64,000 nucleotides of DNA from Emticicia sp037153985 (GCF_037153985.1 NZ_JBBAYI010000011.1:62001-126000), one strand, 5' to 3'; positions 1-8,405 are shown, numbered from the stretch's first letter. The notes: generated by a model not told the origin, from the sequence alone. Translations and numbers: made by a program.

Positions 1-178
1 CAAAGCTAATAGCATTTTTAAGAAAACTAAAAGTAGTAGGATTGATACGGATATTAGCCGAAGTGATTCTTGCATAGCGGTTCAAGCCCTTGCGCGATAG
101 CTGCGACAAAACCAGCGCGCCAATCAAAATCAGAACAATGCTTACCGAATGGAAGAAGTCAAGAAAGAAACCTTGCAT
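1..178 (-). CDS. Probable MscS-type mechanosensitive channel, N-terminal fragment cut by the window edge
   Basis: Reading the minus strand from the ATG at 178 gives an open frame to the left edge: one hydrophobic segment (starting MQGFFLDFFHSVSIVLILIG), then a basic stretch ending RINPTTFSFLKNAIS. A first membrane helix followed by a segment of the kind 'R-x-x-P-T-x-x-F-L-K/R-N' is typical of the N-terminal part of MscS-family channels, which release solutes under hypo-osmotic stress. Only 59 codons are visible and the pore-lining helix is missing, so the family call is an inference from a short segment. Another small membrane protein remains possible. The gene lies downstream of, and in the same direction as, the molybdopterin-domain protein, with a 78-base gap. 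Confidence 0.5.
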   Translation of the reverse strand, partial: MQGFFLDFFHSVSIVLILIGALVLSQLSRKGLNRYARITSANIRINPTTFSFLKNAISF

Positions 179-256
179 AGTATTTGTGGATGTTTTTGAT
201 GCCACAAAAATAAACTAACCCTCCATAAATTACTAATATCTACTACTTTATAGTGC

Positions 257-757
257 TTATTCTTTCGCCGAAACCACTTTTATTGATACAACTTCCCGTA
301 TCCAGCGGGCGTGTTTTTTATCTTTTGGTACTACCAGACGGAAAGGCCCCTCACCCTTAGGCAAAGGTTTGCCATCAACTTTATCAGCCAGCAAAATAAT
401 CTGGTCAGTAAATTCAGAGTCAAGTTCAGGCAATGCAAACACCACCTCATACCCATCATTTGCTTTTATAAGCAAGTATTTAGTCAGGTTTTTGCCTCTT
501 AACTGGCCCCCAAGCGGAGTACCAGCCTGTTTCAGAATTTCAGCTACCAGCACACCACTGTAAAGGTGTTCTTTGCCGTCTTTATCTTTACCCGTTACTT
601 CTGTTCTTGGTAAGTTCATTAAATCTTTTTCAGAAAGTGTCAGAGGTTTTTCAACTTCGCCCTCAACTTTTAGCATAGAAGCCGTCTGAGCAAAAACAGC
701 GTTAGCTAGAAATATAAAAGTTAAAAATGATGCTAATAAGCAGAAGTGTTTTTTCAT
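257..757 (-). CDS. Secreted molybdopterin-binding-domain-like protein (sulfite oxidase fold, Cys-less)
   Basis: This 166-residue protein has a signal peptide (about residues 1-23, ending VFAQ) and a single domain resembling the molybdopterin-binding fold of sulfite oxidase/YedY (Oxidored_molyb family). Visible hallmarks are the opening 'VEGEVEKPLTLSEKDL', the 'YSGVLVAEILKQAG' helix, 'DGYEVVFALPEL', and the closing 'GPFRLVVPKDK...W.R.V..I.V'. The mature part contains no cysteine at all, whereas YedY and sulfite oxidase bind molybdenum through a conserved cysteine thiolate. It may therefore bind pterin or cofactor without that ligand, or serve in metal handling. It is transcribed divergently from a ModE-type regulator and shares the intervening operator. 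A role in periplasmic molybdenum or molybdopterin metabolism is inferred from the fold and this context. Confidence 0.75.
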   Translation of the reverse strand: MKKHFCLLASFLTFIFLANAVFAQTASMLKVEGEVEKPLTLSEKDLMNLPRTEVTGKDKDGKEHLYSGVLVAEILKQAGTPLGGQLRGKNLTKYLLIKANDGYEVVFALPELDSEFTDQIILLADKVDGKPLPKGEGPFRLVVPKDKKHARWIREVVSIKVVSAKE

Positions 758-814
758 GAATCTTTGAATTTAATGATTGAAAAGTATATGAAAGAGATTT
801 TTGTAAGGATTTGA

Positions 815-842
815 ATCGTTATGTTTTTTAAAATATAACGAT
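815..842. promoter_or_regulatory. ModE-like operator between the molybdopterin-domain gene and modE
   Basis: The 11-base half-sites ATCGTTATGTT (815-825) and AATATAACGAT (832-842) are separated by 6 bases. This has the architecture of the E. coli ModE operator (ATCGNTATATA-N6-TATATAACGAT), including the CGTTAT/ATAACG cores. The inverted repeat extends outwards to 809-848 with 14-base arms. It lies between two divergent genes, one of which encodes a ModE-type DNA-binding protein, so it probably controls both. Confidence 0.8.
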
Positions 843-957
843 TCAAATATAAATGGTTTTGCAGTAAAGACCATAAGTGCCGAAGTTTTTAATTCATGTC
901 TGTTCACTTTCCGTTATTTTTGCCAGAGCCATTCATATATTATTTATCTTGAACAAT

Positions 958-1332
958 ATGCAAAATCTGGTGGAAAATCCTGAAAATATCAGAGTTGCCG
1001 GAACAATCTGGATTGAACGGGCCGACGGTTCGGAGCGTTTTCTGGGGAAAGGACGTATTCAGTTATTAGAGCTAATTATTGAGCAAGGTTCTATTTCAAA
1101 GGCGGCACAAGCCATGAATATGTCATATAAAAGAGCTTGGGATTTAATTACCTCCATGAATACGCAGGCAGCAAAGCCATTGGTGGTTACTCAAGTAGGC
1201 GGAAAGCAAGGTGGTGGAGCTTCGGTAACAGACGAAGGGGTTCGGGCTATAAACGAATACAAAGCCTTGCAACAACGCTTTCAGGAGTTTATGGCACTGG
1301 AAACTGAAAAATTAACTAATCGCCGCCAGTAG
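958..1332 (+). CDS. modE: ModE-type winged-helix transcriptional regulator, DNA-binding domain only
   Basis: I take the ATG at 958 as start, giving 124 residues; the longer open frame reaching back to 877 would add an unconserved leader. The protein matches the N-terminal winged-helix domain of ModE, the molybdate-responsive repressor. It has 'GRIQLLELIIEQGSISKAA', the recognition-helix segment 'MSYKRAWDLITSMN' and the wing 'GGKQGGGASVT'. E. coli ModE continues into two Mop/TOBE domains that bind molybdate, and these are absent here, so how this regulator senses molybdenum is not evident. ModE-like operators lie upstream of its own gene and directly before the next gene, so autoregulation and control of the TSUP permease are likely. 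Confidence 0.85.
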   Translation: MQNLVENPENIRVAGTIWIERADGSERFLGKGRIQLLELIIEQGSISKAAQAMNMSYKRAWDLITSMNTQAAKPLVVTQVGGKQGGGASVTDEGVRAINEYKALQQRFQEFMALETEKLTNRRQ

Positions 1333-1353
1333 AAAGGGGTCAGATATAGATAT

Positions 1354-1381
1354 TGCGCTATATTTGTAAAAACATAACGAT
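1354..1381. promoter_or_regulatory. Second ModE-like operator, overlapping the TSUP gene promoter
   Basis: The half-sites TGCGCTATATT (1354-1364) and AACATAACGAT (1371-1381) again have the 6-base spacer of the ModE operator. The left half keeps CGCTATAT and the right half keeps ATAACGAT. The site ends 3 bases before the ATG at 1385 and contains a Bacteroidota-type -7 element, TATATTTG (1359-1366). Binding there would block transcription start or ribosome access, so repression is the expected effect. Confidence 0.7.
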
Positions 1382-1384
1382 ACG

Positions 1385-2122
1385 ATGGATTACACTTTTC
1401 TACTTTTACTGCTTGCGCTAGCTCTTGTAGCATTTCTTTATTCATCCGTAGGACATGGAGGAGCAAGCGGGTATCTGGCAGTAATGGCACTGGTAGGCAT
1501 AGCCCCCTCCATGATGAAATCGTCAGCGTTGGTCATGAATCTGGCAGTTTCCTTATTTTCATTCATAGGGTTTTATCGTGCAGGGCATTTTAAGTTTAAT
1601 TTGTTTCTTCCGTTTGCATTGGCTAGCATACCTATGGCCTATTTGGGCGGTACAATGGTATTGCCCGATAGTATCTACAAAAAAATTCTGGGCGTTTGTA
1701 TTCTTATTTCAATAGCACGATTGCTTTACCAGTTTAAGGGAGAAGAAGCCTCTAACAGACCCATTCCTTTGTGGGCTGGCTTGGTTTCGGGTATGCTCAT
1801 AGGGCTGGTTTCGGGAATGATAGGCATTGGTGGAGGTATTATTTTAAGTCCGCTCATGTTACTGATGCGATGGGCAAAATTAAAAGAAACAGCCGCGGTA
1901 TCGGCATTGTTTATATTTGTTAACTCTTTGTCGGGTTTATATGGGCAGTTGTCAAAAGGCGGAATCCACCTAACACCAGATTTACAATGGGCGGTAGGAG
2001 CCACTATTATTGGCGGTTTACTAGGCTCGTATTTTGGTAGCCAGCGTTTTAATGTTCCTACACTTCGGTATTTATTGGCAATAGGCTTGACAATAGCTTG
2101 TCTGAAACTATTTTTAACCTGA
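1385..2122 (+). CDS. TSUP (TauE/SafE) family inner-membrane anion permease
   Basis: This 245-residue, highly hydrophobic protein has the internal duplication of the TSUP family. The first half carries 'SVGHGGASGYLA' (residues about 21-32) and the second half 'SGMIGIGGGIILSPLML' (about 146-162), the glycine-rich signature of each repeat. About eight membrane helices are apparent. Family members export or import small oxyanions or sulfur compounds such as sulfite, sulfoacetate and thiosulfate. The gene follows modE by 52 bases and has its own ModE-like operator over the start region. Molybdate, tungstate or a competing oxyanion (sulfate, sulfite) is therefore a plausible substrate, but this is inference from regulation only. 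Confidence 0.88.
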   Translation: MDYTFLLLLLALALVAFLYSSVGHGGASGYLAVMALVGIAPSMMKSSALVMNLAVSLFSFIGFYRAGHFKFNLFLPFALASIPMAYLGGTMVLPDSIYKKILGVCILISIARLLYQFKGEEASNRPIPLWAGLVSGMLIGLVSGMIGIGGGIILSPLMLLMRWAKLKETAAVSALFIFVNSLSGLYGQLSKGGIHLTPDLQWAVGATIIGGLLGSYFGSQRFNVPTLRYLLAIGLTIACLKLFLT

Positions 2123-2190
2123 AAGCCCGTTAAATTCCTTCCATAGCAGATGAAAAATATTGGATAAATAAGAAAAATCTAATTTCGTAT

Positions 2191-2220
2191 TACTATCTTT
2201 CAATAGGAATACTATCTTTG
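2191..2220 (+). promoter_or_regulatory. Candidate promoter with a 10-base direct repeat upstream of the fucosidase gene
   Basis: TATCTTTG at 2213-2220 fits the Bacteroidota -7 consensus TAnnTTTG and would start transcription near 2227, about 65 bases before the ATG. No clear -33 TTG is seen at the usual distance. The decamer TACTATCTTT occurs twice (2191-2200 and 2210-2219), 19 bases apart and thus on nearly the same helix face, which could be a regulator site. Confidence 0.4.
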
Positions 2221-2291
2221 TTCGCGAATGTTGTGTTATTCTGACACATAATAAAGCGTTTTTCATTCCTCAACCCCCTTTAGCCACTCGT

Positions 2292-4733
2292 ATGAAAAAA
2301 ATTATTGTGCTGCTATTGATGCTTTCTACGGCACTGCAAGCCCAACAAGGAAACCTTAAATTATGGTACAAACAACCTGCAAATACTGTCTGGACGAAAG
2401 CATTACCTATTGGAAACGGTCGGATAGGGGCCATGGTTTACGGAAATGTAACAAATGAAACCCTGCAATTAAATGAGTCATCGTTTTGGTCGGGTAGCCC
2501 TAGCCGGAATGATAACCCCGATGCATTAGCTGCATTACCGGCGATTCGTCAGCTTATTTTTGAAGGTAAAAGTCAGGAAGCTCAGGATTTGGCACAGAAA
2601 TCTATTATTGCCAAACGCGACCACGGCCAAATGTTTCTGCCAGTTGGGGCTGTAAAATTAGCATTTCCTACACACGAAAAATATACCGATTATAGGAGAG
2701 AACTGGATATTGAGCAGGCTATTCAAACCACCACCTATCAGTCAAATGGCGTAAAATACACCCGTACAACCTTTGTTTCTATTCCTGATCAGGTAATGGT
2801 TATTCGGTTGAATGCCAATAAACCTAAAAGTTTGTCGTTCAGTGTAGCCATGAGTAGCCCCTTTAAAAAAGATGTAAAGGCTACAAAAAACGCTGTCTGG
2901 ATGTCGGGCTTAGGTAAAGACCACGAAGGTGTAAAAGGAGAAGTCCGTTTTCGGACCATTACAAAAATATTGGCTAACGACGGAAAAACAATTAAAAATG
3001 ATACCAGCCTGACTGTTGAAAATGCTTCGGCAGTTACGTTGTTAGTATCAGTGGCTACAAACTTCGTGAATTATCATGACATCAGTGCTGATGAAACAAA
3101 AAGAGCCGAGGCTTATATGGCTAAAGCCGAAAAAATACCCTACACTATTTTATTTAATAACCATATTAAAGAGTACCAACGTTTGTTTAAGCGTGTAAAG
3201 CTCGATTTAGGTACAACAGAGGCCGCAAAGCTACCTACCGACGAGCGTCTTAGTGCCTTTGCAAAAGGCAACGACCCCGCGCTGGTATCGCTGTATTTCC
3301 AGTTTGGCAGGTATTTACTCATATCTTCTTCACGCGCAGGAGGGCAACCAGCCAATTTGCAAGGGATCTGGAATGGCTCTGTGAATCCGCCGTGGGATAG
3401 TAAATATACTATCAATATTAATACTGAGATGAACTACTGGCCGGCCGAACTGACTAATCTGGCTGAAACCCACGAACCTTTGTTTGAGATGGTACGTGAA
3501 CTTGCAGAGACGGGGGTTACAACTGCTCGCACTATGTATGGAGCCAGAGGTTGGGTTGCACACCATAATACCGACTTATGGCGTATAAATGGTGCGGTCG
3601 ACGGTGCTTTCTGGGGAATGTGGCCTATGGGAGGAGCATGGCTGAGCCAGCATTTATGGCAACATTATTTATATAGTGGCGATAAAGCCTTTTTGCAAAA
3701 AAATTATCCTATTCTAAAAGGTATTGCCACTTTTTACCACGATTTTCTGGTAGAAGAACCCACTAATCACTGGTTAGTTGTTACCCCTAGTACTTCACCC
3801 GAAAACTCACCGGCGGGCCGTCCGAAATCTTCAATTACTGCCGGAGCTACTATGGATAACCAACTGGTATTTGATGTATTCTCTAATTTTATACAGGCTG
3901 CAAAAATTTTAAAGACAGATGCAGAGTTTGCAAATCAGGTACAAGATAAACTGCAAAAAATGCCTCCTATGCAGATAGGACAGCACGGGCAATTACAGGA
4001 ATGGCTCGAAGACCTCGACGACCCTAAAGACCAGCATCGGCATATATCGCATTTGTATGGTTTATACCCGTCAAACCAGATTTCTCCTTATCAACACCCC
4101 GATTTGTTTGCCGCAGCGCATACCTCACTTGTTTTCAGAGGCGATGTTTCCACCGGTTGGTCAATGGGCTGGAAAGTAAACTGGTGGGCCAGATTAATGA
4201 ACGGAAACAGAGCATATAAACTTATTACCGACCAGTTATCGCCTGCCGAAGTGCCGGGCCGACAGGGTGGAGGAACTTATGATAACCTTTTTGATGCGCA
4301 CCCACCGTTTCAGATTGATGGTAATTTTGGTTGTACTGCTGGCATTGCCGAAATGCTTATGCAGAGCCATGATGGAGCAATTGAATTGCTACCTGCCTTG
4401 CCAAATGTATGGGCCGCGGGCAGCATTAGCGGCTTAAAAGCCAGAGGGGGCTTTGAAATTGTAAAAATGGTTTGGAAGAATGGCAAGCTGTCGGAGTTAG
4501 TTATTAAATCAAACATAGGCGGAAACTGCCGCTTACGTGTACATAATACGCTTACATCGACCACACCTTTGAAAAAAGCCAAAGGCAAAAACCTTAACCC
4601 TTTCTATCAGACTGCGGCTATTAAAGAGCCTATAATTAAAGTCAAAAATGATGTGAGCATGACAGGAGAGGTGCTTACTTATGATTTCGCTACACAGGCC
4701 GGAAAAACATATACCTTCAAAGCTGGCAAATAG
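2292..4733 (+). CDS. Glycoside hydrolase family 95 alpha-L-fucosidase, secreted
   Basis: This 813-residue protein has a signal peptide (about 1-18, ending LQAQ). The N-terminal beta-sandwich begins 'LWYKQPANTVWTKALPIGNGRIGAMVYG', a recognisable GH95 opening. The (alpha/alpha)6 catalytic barrel contains 'NINTEMNYWPAELTNL', 'HHNTDLWR', 'QHRHISHLYGLYPSNQI' and 'QIDGNFGCTAGIAEML', the conserved motifs of this family. GH95 enzymes are inverting hydrolases releasing terminal alpha-1,2-linked fucose (some act on galactose) from plant or host glycans. The length is normal. No SusC/SusD pair or other glycosidase lies nearby, so it is not part of a visible polysaccharide utilization locus. It would act in the periplasm or at the cell surface. 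Confidence 0.92.
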   Translation: MKKIIVLLLMLSTALQAQQGNLKLWYKQPANTVWTKALPIGNGRIGAMVYGNVTNETLQLNESSFWSGSPSRNDNPDALAALPAIRQLIFEGKSQEAQDLAQKSIIAKRDHGQMFLPVGAVKLAFPTHEKYTDYRRELDIEQAIQTTTYQSNGVKYTRTTFVSIPDQVMVIRLNANKPKSLSFSVAMSSPFKKDVKATKNAVWMSGLGKDHEGVKGEVRFRTITKILANDGKTIKNDTSLTVENASAVTLLVSVATNFVNYHDISADETKRAEAYMAKAEKIPYTILFNNHIKEYQRLFKRVKLDLGTTEAAKLPTDERLSAFAKGNDPALVSLYFQFGRYLLISSSRAGGQPANLQGIWNGSVNPPWDSKYTININTEMNYWPAELTNLAETHEPLFEMVRELAETGVTTARTMYGARGWVAHHNTDLWRINGAVDGAFWGMWPMGGAWLSQHLWQHYLYSGDKAFLQKNYPILKGIATFYHDFLVEEPTNHWLVVTPSTSPENSPAGRPKSSITAGATMDNQLVFDVFSNFIQAAKILKTDAEFANQVQDKLQKMPPMQIGQHGQLQEWLEDLDDPKDQHRHISHLYGLYPSNQISPYQHPDLFAAAHTSLVFRGDVSTGWSMGWKVNWWARLMNGNRAYKLITDQLSPAEVPGRQGGGTYDNLFDAHPPFQIDGNFGCTAGIAEMLMQSHDGAIELLPALPNVWAAGSISGLKARGGFEIVKMVWKNGKLSELVIKSNIGGNCRLRVHNTLTSTTPLKKAKGKNLNPFYQTAAIKEPIIKVKNDVSMTGEVLTYDFATQAGKTYTFKAGK

Positions 4734-4775
4734 CATATTGCTACAAGCTGATTAAAACTTTATAAACTCGTACAG

Positions 4776-4817
4776 AGGTTTATCCCGACAACGACCATAA
4801 ATTGTCGGGGTAAACCT
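4776..4817 (+). terminator. Hairpin after the fucosidase gene, probable terminator
   Basis: Arms 4776-4791 and 4802-4817 form a 16-bp stem with one G-T pair and a 10-base loop, 43 bases after the stop codon. The T-tract behind it is short (TTCGTGTT), so an mRNA-stabilising stem is also possible. Confidence 0.5.
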
Positions 4818-4903
4818 TTCGTGTTACGTCAATAGAATCTTATATTTTATCCCCAAAAAATACTTTTTAATGTACTAATGACGCTTATTTTTGGCTTTTT
4901 GAT

Positions 4904-4911
4904 TACATTTG
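4904..4911 (+). promoter_or_regulatory. Candidate -7 element of the ThuA/sugar dehydrogenase gene
   Basis: TACATTTG fits TAnnTTTG and lies 28 bases before the ATG at 4940. No -33 TTG is visible at 17-23 bases. Confidence 0.35.
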
Positions 4912-4939
4912 CTTTCCATAAAAAATATGAGTAATTCTA

Positions 4940-7900
4940 ATGAAAAGACAGTTTAATCCTATCCTTACGCTGGTGTTCTTGCTGGTTAGTGCATTTACTT
5001 TTGCACAACAGAAACGAATACTGGTTTTTTCTCTTACAAAAGGTTTTCATCATGCTTCAATTAAAGAAGGAAATCAGTTTTTTCTTGATTTAGGTAAAAA
5101 ACAAGGTATTGTTGTTGACACAACTACCGATGCTACCAAATTTAATGAAGCTAACCTGAAAAACTACAATGCGGTTGTGTTTCTAAGTACAACCGGCGAT
5201 GTGCTGAATCCTGCCCAACAAGCTGATTTTGAACGTTATATTCAAGCAGGTGGTGGATACTTCGGTATTCATGCTGCCTCTGATACTGAATATAACTGGC
5301 CGTGGTATAACGACCTGATGGGCGGCTATTTCGCCAGCCATCCGGGTGGTCGGGTATCAAATGTGCAAAAAGGGAAAATGATTACCCTCGACAAAACTTT
5401 TCCAGCGTCGGCGCATTTTCCTGACACTTTCGAGAAAACCGATGAGTTTTATGATTTCAAATCTTTGAAAAAAGATATTCTGAAATTTATTGTAAGAGTT
5501 GATGAAAGCAGTTACGAGATGGGTAAAATGGGTGACTTCCACCCAATGGCATGGTATCATGAGTTTGATGGTGGTAAAGCTTTTTACTCAAACTTTGGCC
5601 ATACGCCTGAAACTTTCAGCGAGCCATTAATTACCGAGCATTTCTGGCAAGGTTTAAAATGGGTAATGGCTAATAAACTCGATTACTCAAAAGCTCGTTC
5701 GGTTCGCGCTCCTGAAGAAAACCGTTTTGAGCGTATTACTTTGGCAAGTAACCTTAACGAGCCAACCGAGCTAGCCGTATTACCTAACGGTAAAGTAATT
5801 TTTGTAGAGCGTAAAGGTGCGGTAAAAGTTTGGAATCCGGCCACTAAAAAAGTGAAAGTTGCAGGGCAAATGCCTGTTTATACAAAATTTGAATATGGTT
5901 TGATGGGCGTAGGTGCTGACCCCGACTATGAGAAAAACCATTGGATTTATATGTACTATACTCCTGACGAAACACGTGAAGCTACCAAAGATAATTTCTT
6001 GTCGAGATTCGTCTATGACGACAAGAAAGATACAGTAGTGATGTCGTCAGAGAAAGTTTTATTGAGAGTATTCGTGAAACGTGATGAATGCTGCCATACG
6101 GGTGGTTCTATCGATTGGGACAATAAAGGAAATCTGTTCCTTTCGACAGGTGATGATACCAACCCTTTTGCTTCGGATGGATATGCTCCTATTGATTTTC
6201 AACAAGGCCGTGAGGGGTGGGACGCGCTTCGTTCGTCGGGTAATACCAACGATTTACGCGGGAAAGTGCTAAGAATTAAACCAGAAGATAACGGTACTTA
6301 CAGCATTCCTGAAGGTAACTTGTATCCGGTAGGAACCGACAAAACACGCCCTGAAATTTATGCTATGGGTATGCGTAACCCTTACAGAATTTCAGTCGAT
6401 AAACGCAATGGTTATTTGTACTGGGGTGATGTAGGCCCTGATGCCGGAAAAGGTAACGATAAACGAGGCCCCGAAGGCATTGTTGAGTTTAATCAGGCGC
6501 GTAAACCGGGTTTCTTTGGCTGGCCAATCTTTACAGGTGATAACTTTGCTTATAACCACTATAATTTTGCTACCAAAGAATCAGGCGAAAAATACGATGC
6601 TGCCAAGCCTATCAACGATTCGCCTAATAATACAGGTCTGAAAGAGTTAATGCCTGCTACTAAAGCATGGATTTATTATGGATATGGTCCTTCAAAACAA
6701 TATCCTGAATTTGGTAAAGGCGGTTGTAACCCAATGGCTGGCCCTGTTTATTATTCAGAAGACTACACTAATAATCCGAAGAGATTCCCAAGTTATTTTG
6801 ATGGTAAATTCTTTGCTTACGAATGGATGCGTGACTGGATTTATCTGATTGATATGGATAAAGACGGAAATTACAGAGGAATGGAAAGATTCATGCCTAG
6901 TACACGTTTTTACCATCCGATGGATATGGCTTTCTCAAAAGATGGTCGGCTGTTTGTGCTTGATTATGGTATGAACTGGTTTGCTCAGAACGAAGATGCA
7001 ACACTTTCAGTAATTGAGTATAATCCGGGTAACAGAAAACCTGTAATTAGCTTATCAGCCGATAAAAAAGCAGGAGCCGCTCCGTTAACTGTGGCTTTCT
7101 CGTCGGCCGGAACACTCGATTACGATAAAGATGCCCTGAAATATTCTTGGAATTTTGGTAAAGGCTTACCTGTTAATACACAGCCGAATCCGAAATTTAC
7201 TTTTACCAAACCGGGTGAATATAATGTCGTGCTGACAGTAACTGATGCCGCTGGTAACAAATCGTCGCAGACTACTATTATTAAAGTAGGTAATGCTGAA
7301 CCAAAAGTTAATATTGCCGTAAACGGTAACAAGACTTTCTTCTTCGATAACCAAAAAATCAATTATGATGTAAAAGTGACTGATAAAGAAGATGGTACAC
7401 TAAGCAAAGGTATTGACCCTGAAGATGTAGTAGTAAATATTAATTATCTGGAAGGTTATGACAAAACCATGCTGGAACAAGGCCACAAAGAGAATATGAA
7501 TTTTGCCGCTGGCAAACGTCTTATTGATTTAAGTGACTGTAAAGCCTGCCACTCGGTTGATAAAAAATCAATTGGGCCTGCTTATATGGACGTAGCGAAA
7601 AAATACCGTCGCGGCCAAACCGCTATTAATCAGTTAGCCGAAAAGGTTATCAAAGGTGGTGGTGGTGTATGGGGAGAACAAGCAATGGCTGCTCACCCTC
7701 AGTTATCGATGTCTGATGCCAGAGATATGGTTGACTATATTCTTTCATTGAACGATACCAGAAGGGCTTCTCAACCTGTTTCGGGTGCTTATGATGCCGC
7801 AGCACACAAAGGCAAAAAAGAAGGTGCTTACATTATTCAGGCTACTTATACCGATAAAGGTGGTAAAGTAATTGGCCCATTAACTACTTCTGAATCAATT

Positions 7901-8293
7901 GCTTTGCGTAGCCCTAAACTAAAAGCTGTAACTTATGATGAAGCAAAAGCTGTATCGAAGTTTACAGTTGAACAATTAGGGGGCGATGTTGCCGTTGCTA
8001 CCGACAACGATAGTTACCTGGCCTTTAAAGGTATTGACCTGACAGGTGTCAAAACTATTATTATCGGAGCATTCTCGCAAAAAGGTATGACCGTCGGCGG
8101 AAACATTGAAGTAAGACTTGGCTCACCTACGGGAACCGTAGTAGGCACAGCCGAGGTGCAGGAAGCAAGTATGGCACCAATCAAAATAAAAGTAGATACT
8201 GCCGGAGAACAAAATATCTATTTTGTATTCAAGAACGCCAAGCCTGAAGGCAAACCTTTATTTGCAGTAAATACCATTGAATTTGTAAACTAA
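4940..8293 (+). CDS. Secreted five-part protein: ThuA, sugar dehydrogenase propeller, PKD, cytochrome c, CBM-like tail
   Basis: This protein has 1117 residues. After a signal peptide (about 1-22, ending FAQ) comes a ThuA-like class I amidotransferase-fold domain (about 25-245; 'LVFSLTKGFHHASIKEG', 'GGYFGIHAASD'). Next is a six-bladed propeller of the PQQ-dependent glucose/sorbosone dehydrogenase type (about 265-690; 'GSIDWDNKGNLFLSTGDDTN', 'EIYAMGMRNPYRIS'). A PKD domain follows (about 700-785), then a single-haem cytochrome c with CKACH (C867-H871) and a likely axial methionine in 'QLSMSDARDMVDYILSL'. The last 130 residues resemble a CBM6-type beta-sandwich. The layout suggests periplasmic or surface oxidation of a sugar with electrons passed to the attached cytochrome. 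Similar fusions are known in Bacteroidota, but the substrate is unknown. Confidence 0.88.
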   Translation: MKRQFNPILTLVFLLVSAFTFAQQKRILVFSLTKGFHHASIKEGNQFFLDLGKKQGIVVDTTTDATKFNEANLKNYNAVVFLSTTGDVLNPAQQADFERYIQAGGGYFGIHAASDTEYNWPWYNDLMGGYFASHPGGRVSNVQKGKMITLDKTFPASAHFPDTFEKTDEFYDFKSLKKDILKFIVRVDESSYEMGKMGDFHPMAWYHEFDGGKAFYSNFGHTPETFSEPLITEHFWQGLKWVMANKLDYSKARSVRAPEENRFERITLASNLNEPTELAVLPNGKVIFVERKGAVKVWNPATKKVKVAGQMPVYTKFEYGLMGVGADPDYEKNHWIYMYYTPDETREATKDNFLSRFVYDDKKDTVVMSSEKVLLRVFVKRDECCHTGGSIDWDNKGNLFLSTGDDTNPFASDGYAPIDFQQGREGWDALRSSGNTNDLRGKVLRIKPEDNGTYSIPEGNLYPVGTDKTRPEIYAMGMRNPYRISVDKRNGYLYWGDVGPDAGKGNDKRGPEGIVEFNQARKPGFFGWPIFTGDNFAYNHYNFATKESGEKYDAAKPINDSPNNTGLKELMPATKAWIYYGYGPSKQYPEFGKGGCNPMAGPVYYSEDYTNNPKRFPSYFDGKFFAYEWMRDWIYLIDMDKDGNYRGMERFMPSTRFYHPMDMAFSKDGRLFVLDYGMNWFAQNEDATLSVIEYNPGNRKPVISLSADKKAGAAPLTVAFSSAGTLDYDKDALKYSWNFGKGLPVNTQPNPKFTFTKPGEYNVVLTVTDAAGNKSSQTTIIKVGNAEPKVNIAVNGNKTFFFDNQKINYDVKVTDKEDGTLSKGIDPEDVVVNINYLEGYDKTMLEQGHKENMNFAAGKRLIDLSDCKACHSVDKKSIGPAYMDVAKKYRRGQTAINQLAEKVIKGGGGVWGEQAMAAHPQLSMSDARDMVDYILSLNDTRRASQPVSGAYDAAAHKGKKEGAYIIQATYTDKGGKVIGPLTTSESIALRSPKLKAVTYDEAKAVSKFTVEQLGGDVAVATDNDSYLAFKGIDLTGVKTIIIGAFSQKGMTVGGNIEVRLGSPTGTVVGTAEVQEASMAPIKIKVDTAGEQNIYFVFKNAKPEGKPLFAVNTIEFVN

Positions 8294-8314
8294 TTGGTTT
8301 TAAAAGTTATAAAG

Positions 8315-8347
8315 AAGGGAAGTGCCTGCAAAGACACTTCCCTTTTT
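8315..8347 (+). terminator. Intrinsic terminator after the multidomain dehydrogenase
   Basis: Perfect 10-bp arms AAGGGAAGTG (8315-8324) and CACTTCCCTT (8335-8344) are followed directly by a T-run. The hairpin starts 21 bases after the stop codon. Confidence 0.85.
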
Positions 8348-8405
8348 GTATAATTCAAATGAGCTTTTGTAGATAGAAATAGCTAAGATTAATTATACCA
8401 GATGC

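Noticed and set aside
809..848. Long inverted repeat considered as a terminator
   Set aside because: It lies between two divergent starts, has no T-run, and its core fits the ModE operator spacing.
2292..8293. Considered a polysaccharide utilization locus around the fucosidase
   Set aside because: No SusC/SusD pair, sensor or further glycosidase lies next to it.
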